64,000 nucleotides of DNA from Sphingopyxis sp. H073. GTDB taxonomy: Bacteria; Pseudomonadota; Alphaproteobacteria; Sphingomonadales; Sphingomonadaceae. The DNA lies in contig NZ_LNSG01000005.1 of NCBI RefSeq assembly GCF_001468395.1, positions 310,001 through 374,000 of the forward strand, given 5' to 3'. Positions 43,386 through 51,156 of this stretch are shown here, one piece after another (positions within the stretch are counted from its first letter, which is position 1; each line of letters opens with the position of its first letter). The translations under genes were made by a program, and so were the position numbers. The notes under the pieces were generated by a model. It made no database searches, was not told the origin of the DNA, and saw only the letters and a program-made list of their open reading frames with translations.

Positions 43386-43449
43386 ATTTGCACGATCGCA
43401 TGGCGCGATGTGCTGGAAACCGCAATGATTTGCTGGCATGGCTCGCGCC

Positions 43450-44802
43450 ATGAGCAATCCCATCGCCGCCATCATCCTTGCTGCGGGCAAGGGCACCCGC
43501 ATGAAGTCCGACCTCCACAAGGTGCTGCACCCGATCGCGGGGCGGCCCATGCTGCTGCACCTGATGGCCGCGGTCGATGCGCTGGCGCCCGCGAAGAAGG
43601 TCGTTGTCGTCGGCGACAAGGCCGACCAGCTCGAGGCAGCGCTTGGCGGCAGTGCCGATCTGGCGGTGCAGGAACCGCAACTTGGCACCGGTCACGCGGT
43701 GCAGCAGGCGGAGCAGGCGCTCGCCGGTTTCGACGGCGACGTGCTGATCCTCTATGGCGATGTGCCCTTCGTGCCGACCGCGACGATGCAGGCGATGATC
43801 GATCGGCTCGGCGCCTCCGATGCGCCCGCGGTCGTGGTGCTGGCGTTCGAGCCCGACGATGCGTTGCAATATGGCCGCGTCATCACCGAAGGCGACCGAG
43901 TCGTGAAGATGGTCGAGCATAAGGATGCGACCGACGCCGAGCGCGCGGTGCGACTGTGCAATTCGGGGCTGATGGCGGCGAAGGCGCGCGACCTGTTCGC
44001 GCTGCTCGCGCGGGTCACCGACGACAATGCGGCGAAGGAATTTTATCTCGTCGATATCGTCAATATCGCGAACGCCGACGGGCGCCATTGCGCGGTGGTC
44101 AGGACCGACCCCGCCGACGTCGCCGGGATCAACAGCCGCGCCGAACTTGCCGCCGCCGAGGCGCAGTGGCAGGCGTTCAAGCGCGACGAGGCAATGGCGG
44201 GCGGAGCGTCGCTGAAGGCGCCCGAAACCGTCTGGTTCTCGTGGGACACCGAAATCGGCCGCGACGTGACGATCGAGCCCAATGTATTCTTCGGTCCCGG
44301 CGCGAAAGTCGCCGACGGGGTCACGATCCGCGGCTTCAGCCATATCGAGGGTGCGACCATCGGTGTCGGCTGCGAAGTCGGCCCCTTTGCACGCCTGCGT
44401 CCCGGCACGATCCTCGGCGAGAAGGCGAAGATCGGCAATTTCGTCGAGGTCAAGAAGGCGATCCTCGGCAAGGGCGCCAAGGCGAACCATCTCACTTACC
44501 TCGGCGATGCGACCATCGGCGCAGGGGCGAACATCGGCGCGGGGACGATCACCTGCAATTATGACGGCTATTTCAAATATCGGACCGAGATCGGCGAGAA
44601 TGCCTTCATCGGATCGAACAGCGCGCTCGTGGCGCCGGTGAGGATCGGCCGCGATGCGATCGTCGCCGCGGGCAGCACGGTGACGCGCGACGTGATGGAC
44701 GGCGAACTCCGCCTCGTGCGCGCCGAACAGTCGGTCAAGCCCGGCTGGGCCGACCGCTTTCACGATGCGATGCGCAAGAAGAAGGCAGCGGAGAAGAAAT
44801 AG
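43450..44802 (+). CDS. glmU: Bifunctional GlmU: glucosamine-1-phosphate acetyltransferase / UDP-GlcNAc pyrophosphorylase
   Basis: This 450-residue enzyme does the last two steps to UDP-GlcNAc. The N-terminal uridylyltransferase half has AAIILAAGKGTRMKSDLHKV, LGTGHAVQQAEQAL and VLILYGDVPFV. The C-terminal left-handed beta-helix has the hexapeptide repeats (ITCNYDGYFKYRTEIGENAF) and FIGSNSALVAPV. ATG 43450 gives the usual MSNPIAAIILAAG start; ATG 43438 is just upstream. The glmS gene lies 1.5 kb downstream on the same strand. Confidence 0.97.
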   Translation: MSNPIAAIILAAGKGTRMKSDLHKVLHPIAGRPMLLHLMAAVDALAPAKKVVVVGDKADQLEAALGGSADLAVQEPQLGTGHAVQQAEQALAGFDGDVLILYGDVPFVPTATMQAMIDRLGASDAPAVVVLAFEPDDALQYGRVITEGDRVVKMVEHKDATDAERAVRLCNSGLMAAKARDLFALLARVTDDNAAKEFYLVDIVNIANADGRHCAVVRTDPADVAGINSRAELAAAEAQWQAFKRDEAMAGGASLKAPETVWFSWDTEIGRDVTIEPNVFFGPGAKVADGVTIRGFSHIEGATIGVGCEVGPFARLRPGTILGEKAKIGNFVEVKKAILGKGAKANHLTYLGDATIGAGANIGAGTITCNYDGYFKYRTEIGENAFIGSNSALVAPVRIGRDAIVAAGSTVTRDVMDGELRLVRAEQSVKPGWADRFHDAMRKKKAAEKK

Positions 44803-44806
44803 ACCG

Positions 44807-45346
44807 ATGCCCGCGCCGACGCTGACGACCGCGCGGCTCGTGCTGCGCCAGCTTCGCGAGGACGATGCCGGCGCGCTGTTTCCGGTGTTGTCCGATCCCG
44901 AGGTGATGATCTGGTGGTCGAGCGGGCCGCACACGTCGTCTGCGGAGACGGCGGATTACGTCAAAGGGAATGCCAGCGAAGGGCAGGGTCATCTCTGCTG
45001 GGCGATCACCGCGGGCGACGATGCCGCGCTCGGCTGGGTCATCCTGATCGACGGCAGGCCTCAGGTGAAGGAAGTCGGCTATATCCTGCATCGCGACCAA
45101 TGGGGCAAGGGCATTGCGCGCGAAGCGGTGGCGCGAGTGATCGACTATGGGTTTGACGAGTTGGAACTGCGCCGCATCTTTGCCGACACCGACCCCGAAA
45201 ATCGGGGTTCAATCGGGCTGCTCGAACGGCTGGGGTTCCAGCGCGAAGGCCGGCTGCGCGGCGAGTGGGAAACGCATATCGGCGTGCGCGATTCGCTGAT
45301 CTACGGCTTGCTGCGCGACGAATGGAAGACGGAGAAGACGAGATGA
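44807..45346 (+). CDS. GNAT-family N-acetyltransferase (RimJ/RimL-like)
   Basis: This 179-residue protein has the GNAT fold: TLTTARLVLRQLREDDAGAL, IGYILHRDQWGKGIAREAVA (acetyl-CoA loop), FADTDPENRGSIGLLERLGF and EGRLRGEWETHIGVRDSLIY. The group acetylates ribosomal protein N-termini or small molecules. It starts 4 bases after glmU, so is likely co-transcribed, and its stop overlaps the next start by ATGA. Confidence 0.88.
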   Translation: MPAPTLTTARLVLRQLREDDAGALFPVLSDPEVMIWWSSGPHTSSAETADYVKGNASEGQGHLCWAITAGDDAALGWVILIDGRPQVKEVGYILHRDQWGKGIAREAVARVIDYGFDELELRRIFADTDPENRGSIGLLERLGFQREGRLRGEWETHIGVRDSLIYGLLRDEWKTEKTR

Positions 45347-45657
45347 GCGACCGCTACGACGACAAGCCATTCCTTCGCTACGTCGACGCGTGGGTCCTGA
45401 ACGCGATCGGCCATCTCGACGAGCCGACGCGCGCCTATTGCGTGGCGATGGAGCCGACGATACGCCAGAGCCTGGGGCTGACGGGCAGCTGGGTGCAAAT
45501 GGTCGCGCAACAGATGAAATTCGGACCCGAATTGCCCGATCAGGTCCGCAAGATCTGGGAAGAGGGCAGGCTACGTTTCGAGCAGGGCAACGGCCGCCCC
45601 GCCGATCCGGTGCAATTTGCCATGACTTTCGTCGACAGAAATTTCGGCAGGACTTGA
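45343..45657 (+). CDS. Conserved hypothetical protein
   Basis: This 104-residue protein is soluble and mostly helical, with YVDAWVLNAIGHLDEPTRAY, SLGLTGSWVQMVAQQMKFGP, LPDQVRKIWEEGRLRFEQGN and a C-terminal DPVQFAMTFVDRNFG. No family recognised; similar small proteins occur after glmU-linked genes in sphingomonads as far as I can tell. It is ATGA-coupled to the GNAT gene and is the last gene before the vapBC operator. Confidence 0.7.
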   Translation: MSDRYDDKPFLRYVDAWVLNAIGHLDEPTRAYCVAMEPTIRQSLGLTGSWVQMVAQQMKFGPELPDQVRKIWEEGRLRFEQGNGRPADPVQFAMTFVDRNFGRT

Positions 45658-45659
45658 TT

Positions 45660-45680
45660 TGATATCATGATATGATATCA
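45660..45680. promoter_or_regulatory. Palindromic operator of the vapBC pair
   Basis: TGATATCA at 45660-45667 and again at 45673-45680, five bases apart, form a two-site palindromic operator suited to a ribbon-helix-helix dimer pair. A TATGAT -10-like box (45671-45676) lies inside it. The vapB ATG is 8 bases after the operator with no ribosome binding site visible, which suggests a very short or absent leader. Confidence 0.75.
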
Positions 45681-45687
45681 GAACTAC

Positions 45688-45912
45688 ATGCGCTTTCTCG
45701 CGGACATTCCCGATTCTGACGTCGAATGGCTCGATGCACTCGCCAATGAGCAAGGCGTCTCGCGCGCTGAGCTGGTGCGCCGCGCGGTTGCCGCCTATCG
45801 CGCCGACGTGTCGGGTGACGCGATCGACAATGCGTTCGGTATCTGGAAAGACCGCGACGATATCGGTGACGGCCTCAAATATCAGCGCCGCCTGAGGGGC
45901 AAGCGCGAATGA
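45688..45912 (+). CDS. Ribbon-helix-helix antitoxin (VapB-like)
   Basis: This 74-residue protein has a CopG/RHH N-terminal part: ADIPDSDVEWLDALANEQGV then SRAELVRRAVAAYRADVSG, with the DNA-binding strand at the start and the two helices after it. The C-terminal tail (IWKDRDDIGDGLKYQRRLRG) probably covers the toxin. It binds the operator just upstream to repress the pair. It overlaps vapC by ATGA. Confidence 0.85.
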   Translation: MRFLADIPDSDVEWLDALANEQGVSRAELVRRAVAAYRADVSGDAIDNAFGIWKDRDDIGDGLKYQRRLRGKRE

Positions 45913-46277
45913 TCGATGCGCAGTTCGACAGCGACATCCTGATCGACGCGCTGATCGGCGTCGAGGCCGCGCGGGGCGAGATCCGCCGCGCCGGACGCAA
46001 GAGCGTCAGCCGGGTGAGCTGGACCGAGGTGATGTCCGCCGCCGACCCGCAATCGGTCAAAGCCGTCGAGGCCTTTCTCGGCTGTTTCCAGGTCGAGGAG
46101 ATCGGCGACGCCGTTGCGCGTCGTGCCGCCGCACTCCGCGCCGAACGCAAGGGCTTGACCCTTGCCGACGCCTTCGTATTGGCGACCGCGCAGATCAGCG
46201 GCCGCATCCTCGTCACCCGCAATATCAAGGTGTTTCCGGCGTCGATGCCGGGTATTCGCATTCCCTACACGCTCTAG
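45909..46277 (+). CDS. PIN-domain toxin (VapC-like ribonuclease)
   Basis: This 122-residue protein is a PIN-domain nuclease: acidic residues in FDSDILIDAL (Asp near 7 and 9), Glu in SWTEVMSA near 40, Asp in TLADAFVLATA near 90, and Asn in VTRNIKVFP. VapC toxins usually cut initiator or other tRNAs or rRNA. It is coupled to the antitoxin by ATGA and lies 18 bases before glmS, on the same strand. Confidence 0.87.
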   Translation: MIDAQFDSDILIDALIGVEAARGEIRRAGRKSVSRVSWTEVMSAADPQSVKAVEAFLGCFQVEEIGDAVARRAAALRAERKGLTLADAFVLATAQISGRILVTRNIKVFPASMPGIRIPYTL

Positions 46278-46294
46278 AAGAAAGCCCAGCCCCC

Positions 46295-48118
46295 ATGTGC
46301 GGAATCATCGGAATCATCGGCAAGGACCAGGTGGCGGACCGCCTCGTCGACGGGCTGCGGCGCATGGAATATCGCGGCTATGATTCGGCGGGGGTATGCA
46401 CGGTCGAGGGTGGCCAGCTGATCCGCCGCCGCGCCGAGGGGAAGTTGAACAATCTCGTCAAGGAGCTCGCGGGCAACCCGGCGCCCGGCACCGTCGGCAT
46501 CGCGCACACGCGCTGGGCGACGCACGGCGCGCCGACGACGAGCAATGCGCACCCGCATGCGACGGGCGAAGTCGCGCTGGTGCACAACGGCATCATCGAG
46601 AATTTCAAACCCTTACGCGAAGCGCTGCAGGCGCGCGGTCGCACCTTCGAGAGCGAGACTGATACCGAAGTCGTCGCGCACCTCGTCAGCGAACAGGTCG
46701 AGGCTGGCAAGTCGCCTCAGGAAGCCGTGCAGGCGGTGCTGCCGCAGCTCCGCGGCGCCTTCGCGCTCGCGATCGCCTTCCGCCAGCATCCCGATCTGCT
46801 GATCGGCGCGCGCCTCGGCTCGCCGCTCGTCGTCGGATATGGCGAGGGCGAGACCTATCTCGGCTCCGACGCGCTCGCGCTTGCGCCGCTGACCCAGAAG
46901 ATCGCCTATCTCGACGAGGGCGACTGGGTCGTCATCACACGCGATGGCGCGCAGATCTACGACGCTGCGAACAATCCGGTGACACGCGAAATCACCACCT
47001 CGGGCGTCACTGCCGCGGCGGTCGAGAAGGGCAATTACCGCCACTTCATGCAGAAGGAGATTTTCGAGCAGCCGACCGTGGTCGCGCAGACGCTCTCCTC
47101 CTACATCCGCCCGCTCGAACAGACCGTCGCGCTGCCGCAAATGGACTTCGACCTGTCGACGGTCGAGCGCATCACGATCGTCGCGTGCGGCACCAGCTTC
47201 TATGCGGGCATGGTCGCCAAATACTGGTTCGAGACCTTCGCGCGCGTCCCCGTCGACATCGATGTCGCGTCGGAGTTCCGCTACCGCGACCCGGTGCTGC
47301 AACCCGGCGGGCTCGCGCTCTTCATCTCGCAGTCGGGCGAGACCGCCGACACGCTCGCGGCGCTCCGCCATTGCAAGGCGAACGGACAGACGATCGCGGT
47401 CGTCGTCAATGTGCCGACGAGCAGCATGGCGCGCGAGGCCGACCTGCTGCTCCCGACCCACGCGGGGCCGGAGATCGGGGTTGCGTCGACCAAGGCCTTC
47501 ACCTGCCAGCTCGCGGTCCTCGCCGCGCTCGCGGCGCATCTTGCGCTCAAGAAGGGCAAGCTCAGCGCCGATGACGAGCGCGAGATCGTCAAGCATCTGA
47601 TCGAAGCCCCCGCTGCATTGAACGCGGCGCTGGCGCATGACGAGGATATCGCCAAGATGGCGCATCTGGTCGCGCCGGCGCGCGACGTGCTGTATCTGGG
47701 CCGCGGCCCCGACTATCCGCTCGCGCTCGAGGGCGCGCTCAAGCTCAAGGAAATCTCGTACATTCACGCCGAAGGCTATGCCTCGGGCGAGATGAAGCAC
47801 GGCCCGATCGCGCTGATCGACGAGGCGGTCCCGGTGATCGTCCTCGCGCCGAGCGGGCCGCTGTTCGAAAAGACCGTCAGCAACATGCAGGAAGTCATGG
47901 CGCGCGGCGGCAAGGTCGTGCTGATCAGCGACGCCGAAGGCCTCGCCGAAGCCGGCGACGGCTGCATGGCGACGATCGAAATGCCCAAGGTCCACCCGCT
48001 GATCGCGCCGCTGGTTTACGCGGTGCCGGTGCAGTTGCTGGCGTATCACGTTGCGGTCGCAAAGGGCACCGACGTCGATCAGCCGCGCAATCTGGCGAAG
48101 TCGGTGACGGTGGAGTGA
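46295..48118 (+). CDS. glmS: Glutamine-fructose-6-phosphate aminotransferase
   Basis: This 607-residue enzyme makes glucosamine-6-phosphate. The N-terminal glutaminase starts MCGIIGIIGKDQ (Cys nucleophile after Met removal) and includes HTRWATHGAPTTSNAHPHAT. The two SIS domains carry TIVACGTSFYAGMVAKYWFE, FISQSGETADTLAALRHCKA and the end VAKGTDVDQPRNLAKSVTVE. No glmS ribozyme-like element is seen before it; the leader is only 17 bases. The stop overlaps the next gene by GTGA. Confidence 0.97.
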   Translation: MCGIIGIIGKDQVADRLVDGLRRMEYRGYDSAGVCTVEGGQLIRRRAEGKLNNLVKELAGNPAPGTVGIAHTRWATHGAPTTSNAHPHATGEVALVHNGIIENFKPLREALQARGRTFESETDTEVVAHLVSEQVEAGKSPQEAVQAVLPQLRGAFALAIAFRQHPDLLIGARLGSPLVVGYGEGETYLGSDALALAPLTQKIAYLDEGDWVVITRDGAQIYDAANNPVTREITTSGVTAAAVEKGNYRHFMQKEIFEQPTVVAQTLSSYIRPLEQTVALPQMDFDLSTVERITIVACGTSFYAGMVAKYWFETFARVPVDIDVASEFRYRDPVLQPGGLALFISQSGETADTLAALRHCKANGQTIAVVVNVPTSSMAREADLLLPTHAGPEIGVASTKAFTCQLAVLAALAAHLALKKGKLSADDEREIVKHLIEAPAALNAALAHDEDIAKMAHLVAPARDVLYLGRGPDYPLALEGALKLKEISYIHAEGYASGEMKHGPIALIDEAVPVIVLAPSGPLFEKTVSNMQEVMARGGKVVLISDAEGLAEAGDGCMATIEMPKVHPLIAPLVYAVPVQLLAYHVAVAKGTDVDQPRNLAKSVTVE

Positions 48119-48615
48119 CCGGGGGGACCTTCACCGCTCGATCCTCGCCTTGGCGCCTTGCGCTGCTCGCACTGGGCGCAGCGGCGTTTGTGTTCGGAGG
48201 CCTGCTCATCGCCGGGGTGTTCGGCGCGTCGCTCCGACCGGGCAGCGAATGGATCGGCTGGTTATGCGTCGCCTTTTTCGGTCTCGGCGGTATCGTGGCG
48301 TTGCGGCGTATGTTCGACGGAGGCGACGTGATCCGCATTTCCACAAGCGGCGTCTATTTCAAGTCGTGGTCGGAACAGACGATCCCTTGGTCGGAGATTG
48401 TCGACGTAACCGTCTGGGAGTTCCAGCGTCAAAAGTCGATCATTCTTCATCTTCGCAATCCCGATCGTTTTCCGTCGACCAAATTGCTTGGCAGGGTGGC
48501 CGGCGCCAATCGCGCTCTTACCGGAGGCGACATTCCGGTCAGCCTGACCGGTACCGACGGCAGTTTCGAGGATGCGATGACCGCCATCGCCCATCATCGC
48601 CGGAGGGAATCATGA
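48115..48615 (+). CDS. STM3941-like small membrane protein
   Basis: This 166-residue protein begins at GTG 48115 overlapping the glmS stop. It has two transmembrane segments (LALLALGAAAFVFGGLLIAGV and WIGWLCVAFFGLGGIVAL) followed by a cytoplasmic or periplasmic beta-rich part with IRISTSGVYFKSWSEQTIPW. That architecture matches the STM3941 group of unknown function. Its last four bases overlap the next gene. Confidence 0.7.
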   Translation: MTGGTFTARSSPWRLALLALGAAAFVFGGLLIAGVFGASLRPGSEWIGWLCVAFFGLGGIVALRRMFDGGDVIRISTSGVYFKSWSEQTIPWSEIVDVTVWEFQRQKSIILHLRNPDRFPSTKLLGRVAGANRALTGGDIPVSLTGTDGSFEDAMTAIAHHRRRES

Positions 48616-49025
48616 GCTGGGACACGACCTGCCACTGCGGCGCCGTTTCTGTCCGCCTCGCCAAGGCGCCGGAGGAGATTGCCGAGTGCAATTGCTCGCT
48701 CTGCTTCTCGCACGGCATCCTCTGGGCCTATTATTCGCCGCGCGATGTCGTGATCGAGGGGGAAACGCGGACCTATAATCGCGCCGACCGCCCGAACCCC
48801 AATTCGGACCTGCATTTCTGTGCCATCTGCGGCTGTTCGACGCACTGGTCGGCGACCGCGGGCCTGATCGAGCGGATGGGCGGTGCGGTCGACCTGATGG
48901 GCGTCAACATGCGCCTGTTCGCGCCGGCGCAGCTAAGCGGGATAAAGCTGAGCTTCCCCGACGGACGCCATTGGTCGGGCGAGGGCGCGTGGGGTTATGC
49001 CCGCGATCCGGCGCTCATGCCGTGA
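48612..49025 (+). CDS. GFA-family (CENP-V/S-formylglutathione-forming) protein
   Basis: This 137-residue protein has the GFA zinc-binding pattern: CHCGAVSV, then CNCSLCFSHGILW, and FCAICGCSTHW, making two zinc sites with seven or so Cys. Members bind glutathione adducts, although most are uncharacterised. It overlaps its upstream neighbour and converges with the small 49015 gene, sharing 11 bases. GGAGGGAATC precedes the start. Confidence 0.87.
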   Translation: MSWDTTCHCGAVSVRLAKAPEEIAECNCSLCFSHGILWAYYSPRDVVIEGETRTYNRADRPNPNSDLHFCAICGCSTHWSATAGLIERMGGAVDLMGVNMRLFAPAQLSGIKLSFPDGRHWSGEGAWGYARDPALMP

Positions 49026-49236
49026 CCGGCGGTCCGTCACCGGCTCGGCGCCCCGAGGCGTTGGCCTGCGCGAGGATCGAGGCCGAAACATCTTCGATGG
49101 TCCCCGCCACGAGCAGCGGCGTGCTGCCGACCATGCCGACCTGCGTCTGTCCGTTTTCGGCGGACCGGAGCCACGCGACATTTTCCGCGACAACCAGATA
49201 GTTGCCGCCACGCGAGTTTAGCGAAATGAATTTCAT
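49015..49236 (-). CDS. Small protein of unknown function
   Basis: This 73-residue protein has a beta-rich N-terminal part (FISLNSRGGNYLVVAENVAWLR) followed by STPLLVAGTIEDVSASILAQ. The pattern resembles short flagellar FlbD-like or regulator-associated proteins, but the resemblance is loose. AGGAAAC precedes the start at a suitable distance. Its end overlaps the convergent GFA gene by 11 bases. Confidence 0.6.
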   Translation of the reverse strand: MKFISLNSRGGNYLVVAENVAWLRSAENGQTQVGMVGSTPLLVAGTIEDVSASILAQANASGRRAGDGPPVTA

Positions 49237-49296
49237 GATGATGTTTCCTGACCCGTTCAGTCTCTAGCGCCCAAGTATGAAGATTGTGCACACCCG

Positions 49297-49956
49297 ATGA
49301 CCTTCGCCGCCATCATCTTCGACTTCGACGGCGTGATCGCCGACAGCGAGGTGCGCGCGAATATGTCGCTCTCCGAAAGCCTGACCGCGGCGGGGATGCC
49401 GACGACCTATGACGAAGCCTTGCGCGACTATTACGGCCATAACTGGCAGGAGACGCAGCGGCGGATCGAGGCGCGCTTCGGCCGCGCGCTGCCCGCCGAT
49501 TTTCGCGAAACGCATCGTGCCCGCGCCCGGGCGAGGTTCATGGAGGGGTTCGACGCGGTTCCCGGGGCACCCGCCTTTCTCGACGCGATGGGATCGATGC
49601 CGCGCGCCATCGCCTCGTCGAGCCGCGCCGAATATATCGACTGGGCGCTCGGGCTGTTCGGCCTCCGCCATCATTTCGGCGAGCATATCTACAGCGCCGA
49701 TGGCTGGGATCGCGGCAAGCCGCATCCCGACATCTATCTCGCTGCGGCCAAAGGGATCGGGGTCGATCCGGCGGACTGCCTCGCGATCGAGGATTCGCCG
49801 ACCGGCGCGCGGGCTGCGCTCGCGGCGGGGATGACCGTGGTCGGCTTCTGCGGCGCGGGTCATATCGTCGACCGTGCGGCGCATGGCGAGATGCTGCGCG
49901 GTGTCGGCGTGCATCATGTGGCGCATAGTTACGGCGAGATACGTCTCAACGCCTGA
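49297..49956 (+). CDS. HAD-family phosphatase
   Basis: This 219-residue protein has the HAD motifs: FDFDGVIADSEV (nucleophile Asp and following Asp), ASSSRAEY (motif II), GKPHPDIYLAAAKGI with Lys, and CLAIEDSPTGARAALAAGMTV (Asp pair). It resembles phosphatases of the beta-phosphoglucomutase/GS1-like group. The substrate is unknown. It is followed by a 263-base gap with a REP-like pair. Confidence 0.88.
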   Translation: MTFAAIIFDFDGVIADSEVRANMSLSESLTAAGMPTTYDEALRDYYGHNWQETQRRIEARFGRALPADFRETHRARARARFMEGFDAVPGAPAFLDAMGSMPRAIASSSRAEYIDWALGLFGLRHHFGEHIYSADGWDRGKPHPDIYLAAAKGIGVDPADCLAIEDSPTGARAALAAGMTVVGFCGAGHIVDRAAHGEMLRGVGVHHVAHSYGEIRLNA

Positions 49957-49966
49957 CCTCCTGTCT

Positions 49967-50045
49967 CGTCATCCCCGCGAAGGCGGGGATCCAGCTAAAT
50001 AGTCGCGTTGGAGGAAGCGGGATCCCCGGCTCCGCGGGGATGACG
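49967..50045. repeat. REP-like inverted pair (CGTCATCCCCGCGAAGGCGG type)
   Basis: CGTCATCCCCGCGAAGGCGG at the left faces CCGCGGGGATGACG at the right, with GGGGATCC and GGATCCCC inside. It lies within the 263-base gap between the HAD gene and the dienelactone hydrolase gene; the other 175 bases of that gap show nothing further. Confidence 0.85.
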
Positions 50046-50219
50046 AAATGGGACCGATAACCCTTTCCTATTATCTTGGGCCGTGCTTAGCTGCCCCTAT
50101 ACCCATCGGTGCTCGTACTGCGATTTGTGAGTGAAGTTGCCTAGTTTTCTGCGCTTTCGAGAGAATCGGCAGCCTTTGGCGTTTCGGCGCGTATCGGGGT
50201 TCGGGAAGAGGAGAGAGCC

Positions 50220-51092
50220 ATGTGCAACGACATCACCGAAGCCGATCTCGACCGCGCAGGAGTCCCGGTAAACCGGCGGAGCTTCGGCATGCTGGTCGGC
50301 GCGGGCGCGCTTGCCTCGATGCTCCCCGTCTCCGCCGGCGCCGCCGGGCCAGTTAGGGGCCGCGACGTCGAGATCCGGACTACCGACGGAGTTGCCGACG
50401 CCTATTTCGTTCACCCGGCCGCCGGAAAGCATCCAGGCGTGCTTGTGTGGCCCGACATCCGCGGCCTGCGTCCTGCCTTTCGCCAGATGGCCGACCGGCT
50501 GGCAGGCGAGGGCTATGCAGTGCTGACGGTGAACCCCTTTTATCGCTGGCAGAAGTCGCCCGTCGTCGACGCGACGAACGACTTCAACGACCCCGCGATC
50601 CGCGACAAATTGTTCGGCTATCTGAAGCAGCTGACCAAGCCATTGGTGACGACCGACGCGACCGCGCATCTCGCCTTCCTCGACGCGCAAAAGGAGGTCG
50701 ATACGCGGCGCAAACTCGGCACGACCGGCTATTGCATGGGCGGGGCGATGACGATCTACACCGCGGCGTTGAAGCCCGACCGCGTCGGCGCGGCGGCGAG
50801 CTTTCATGGCGGCGGGGTCGGCACCGACAAGCCCGACAGCCCGCACCTGCTTATCCCCGGAACCAACGCGGGCTATCTGTTCGCGATCGCCGACAATGAC
50901 GACAAGCAGGACCCCGAAGAGAAGAACCGGCTGAACGCCGTGCTGACCCCCCGCAAGCAATGGCACGAGGTCGAGGTCTATGCCGGTGCGATGCACGGCT
51001 GGTGCCCGCCCGACGGCCGCGCGTACAACGAGGCGGCGGCTGAAAAGGCGTGGGGCCGGATGCTCGAACTGTTCAAGGCCGAGCTCGCCTGA
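50220..51092 (+). CDS. Dienelactone hydrolase-family protein, probably Tat-exported
   Basis: This 290-residue protein has an N-terminal NRRSFGMLVGAGALASMLPV segment that looks like a twin-arginine signal, then an alpha/beta hydrolase of the dienelactone hydrolase type: VLVWPDIRGLRPAFRQMA, the Cys nucleophile in GTTGYCMGGAMTIY near residue 175, and HGWCPPDGRAYNEAAAEKAW with the His. The Asp is probably in AIADNDDKQDP. The substrate is unknown. A purine-rich GAAGAGGAGAG precedes the start. Confidence 0.87.
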   Translation: MCNDITEADLDRAGVPVNRRSFGMLVGAGALASMLPVSAGAAGPVRGRDVEIRTTDGVADAYFVHPAAGKHPGVLVWPDIRGLRPAFRQMADRLAGEGYAVLTVNPFYRWQKSPVVDATNDFNDPAIRDKLFGYLKQLTKPLVTTDATAHLAFLDAQKEVDTRRKLGTTGYCMGGAMTIYTAALKPDRVGAAASFHGGGVGTDKPDSPHLLIPGTNAGYLFAIADNDDKQDPEEKNRLNAVLTPRKQWHEVEVYAGAMHGWCPPDGRAYNEAAAEKAWGRMLELFKAELA

Positions 51093-51156
51093 CGCTGGCC
51101 TAGAATCGATTCGCTTTCTCGCGCGGAAAACGTAAGTTTGCTGCGGGAGAGACAAG

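Noticed and set aside
43289..43393. Longer N-terminus of gph
   Set aside because: The extra 35 codons are the TCGAGCGAAGTCGAGA repeat. ATG 43288 has a good ribosome site and fits the family.
46278..46294. glmS ribozyme
   Set aside because: Only 17 bases separate vapC and glmS, too few for the ribozyme, which is in any case typical of Firmicutes.
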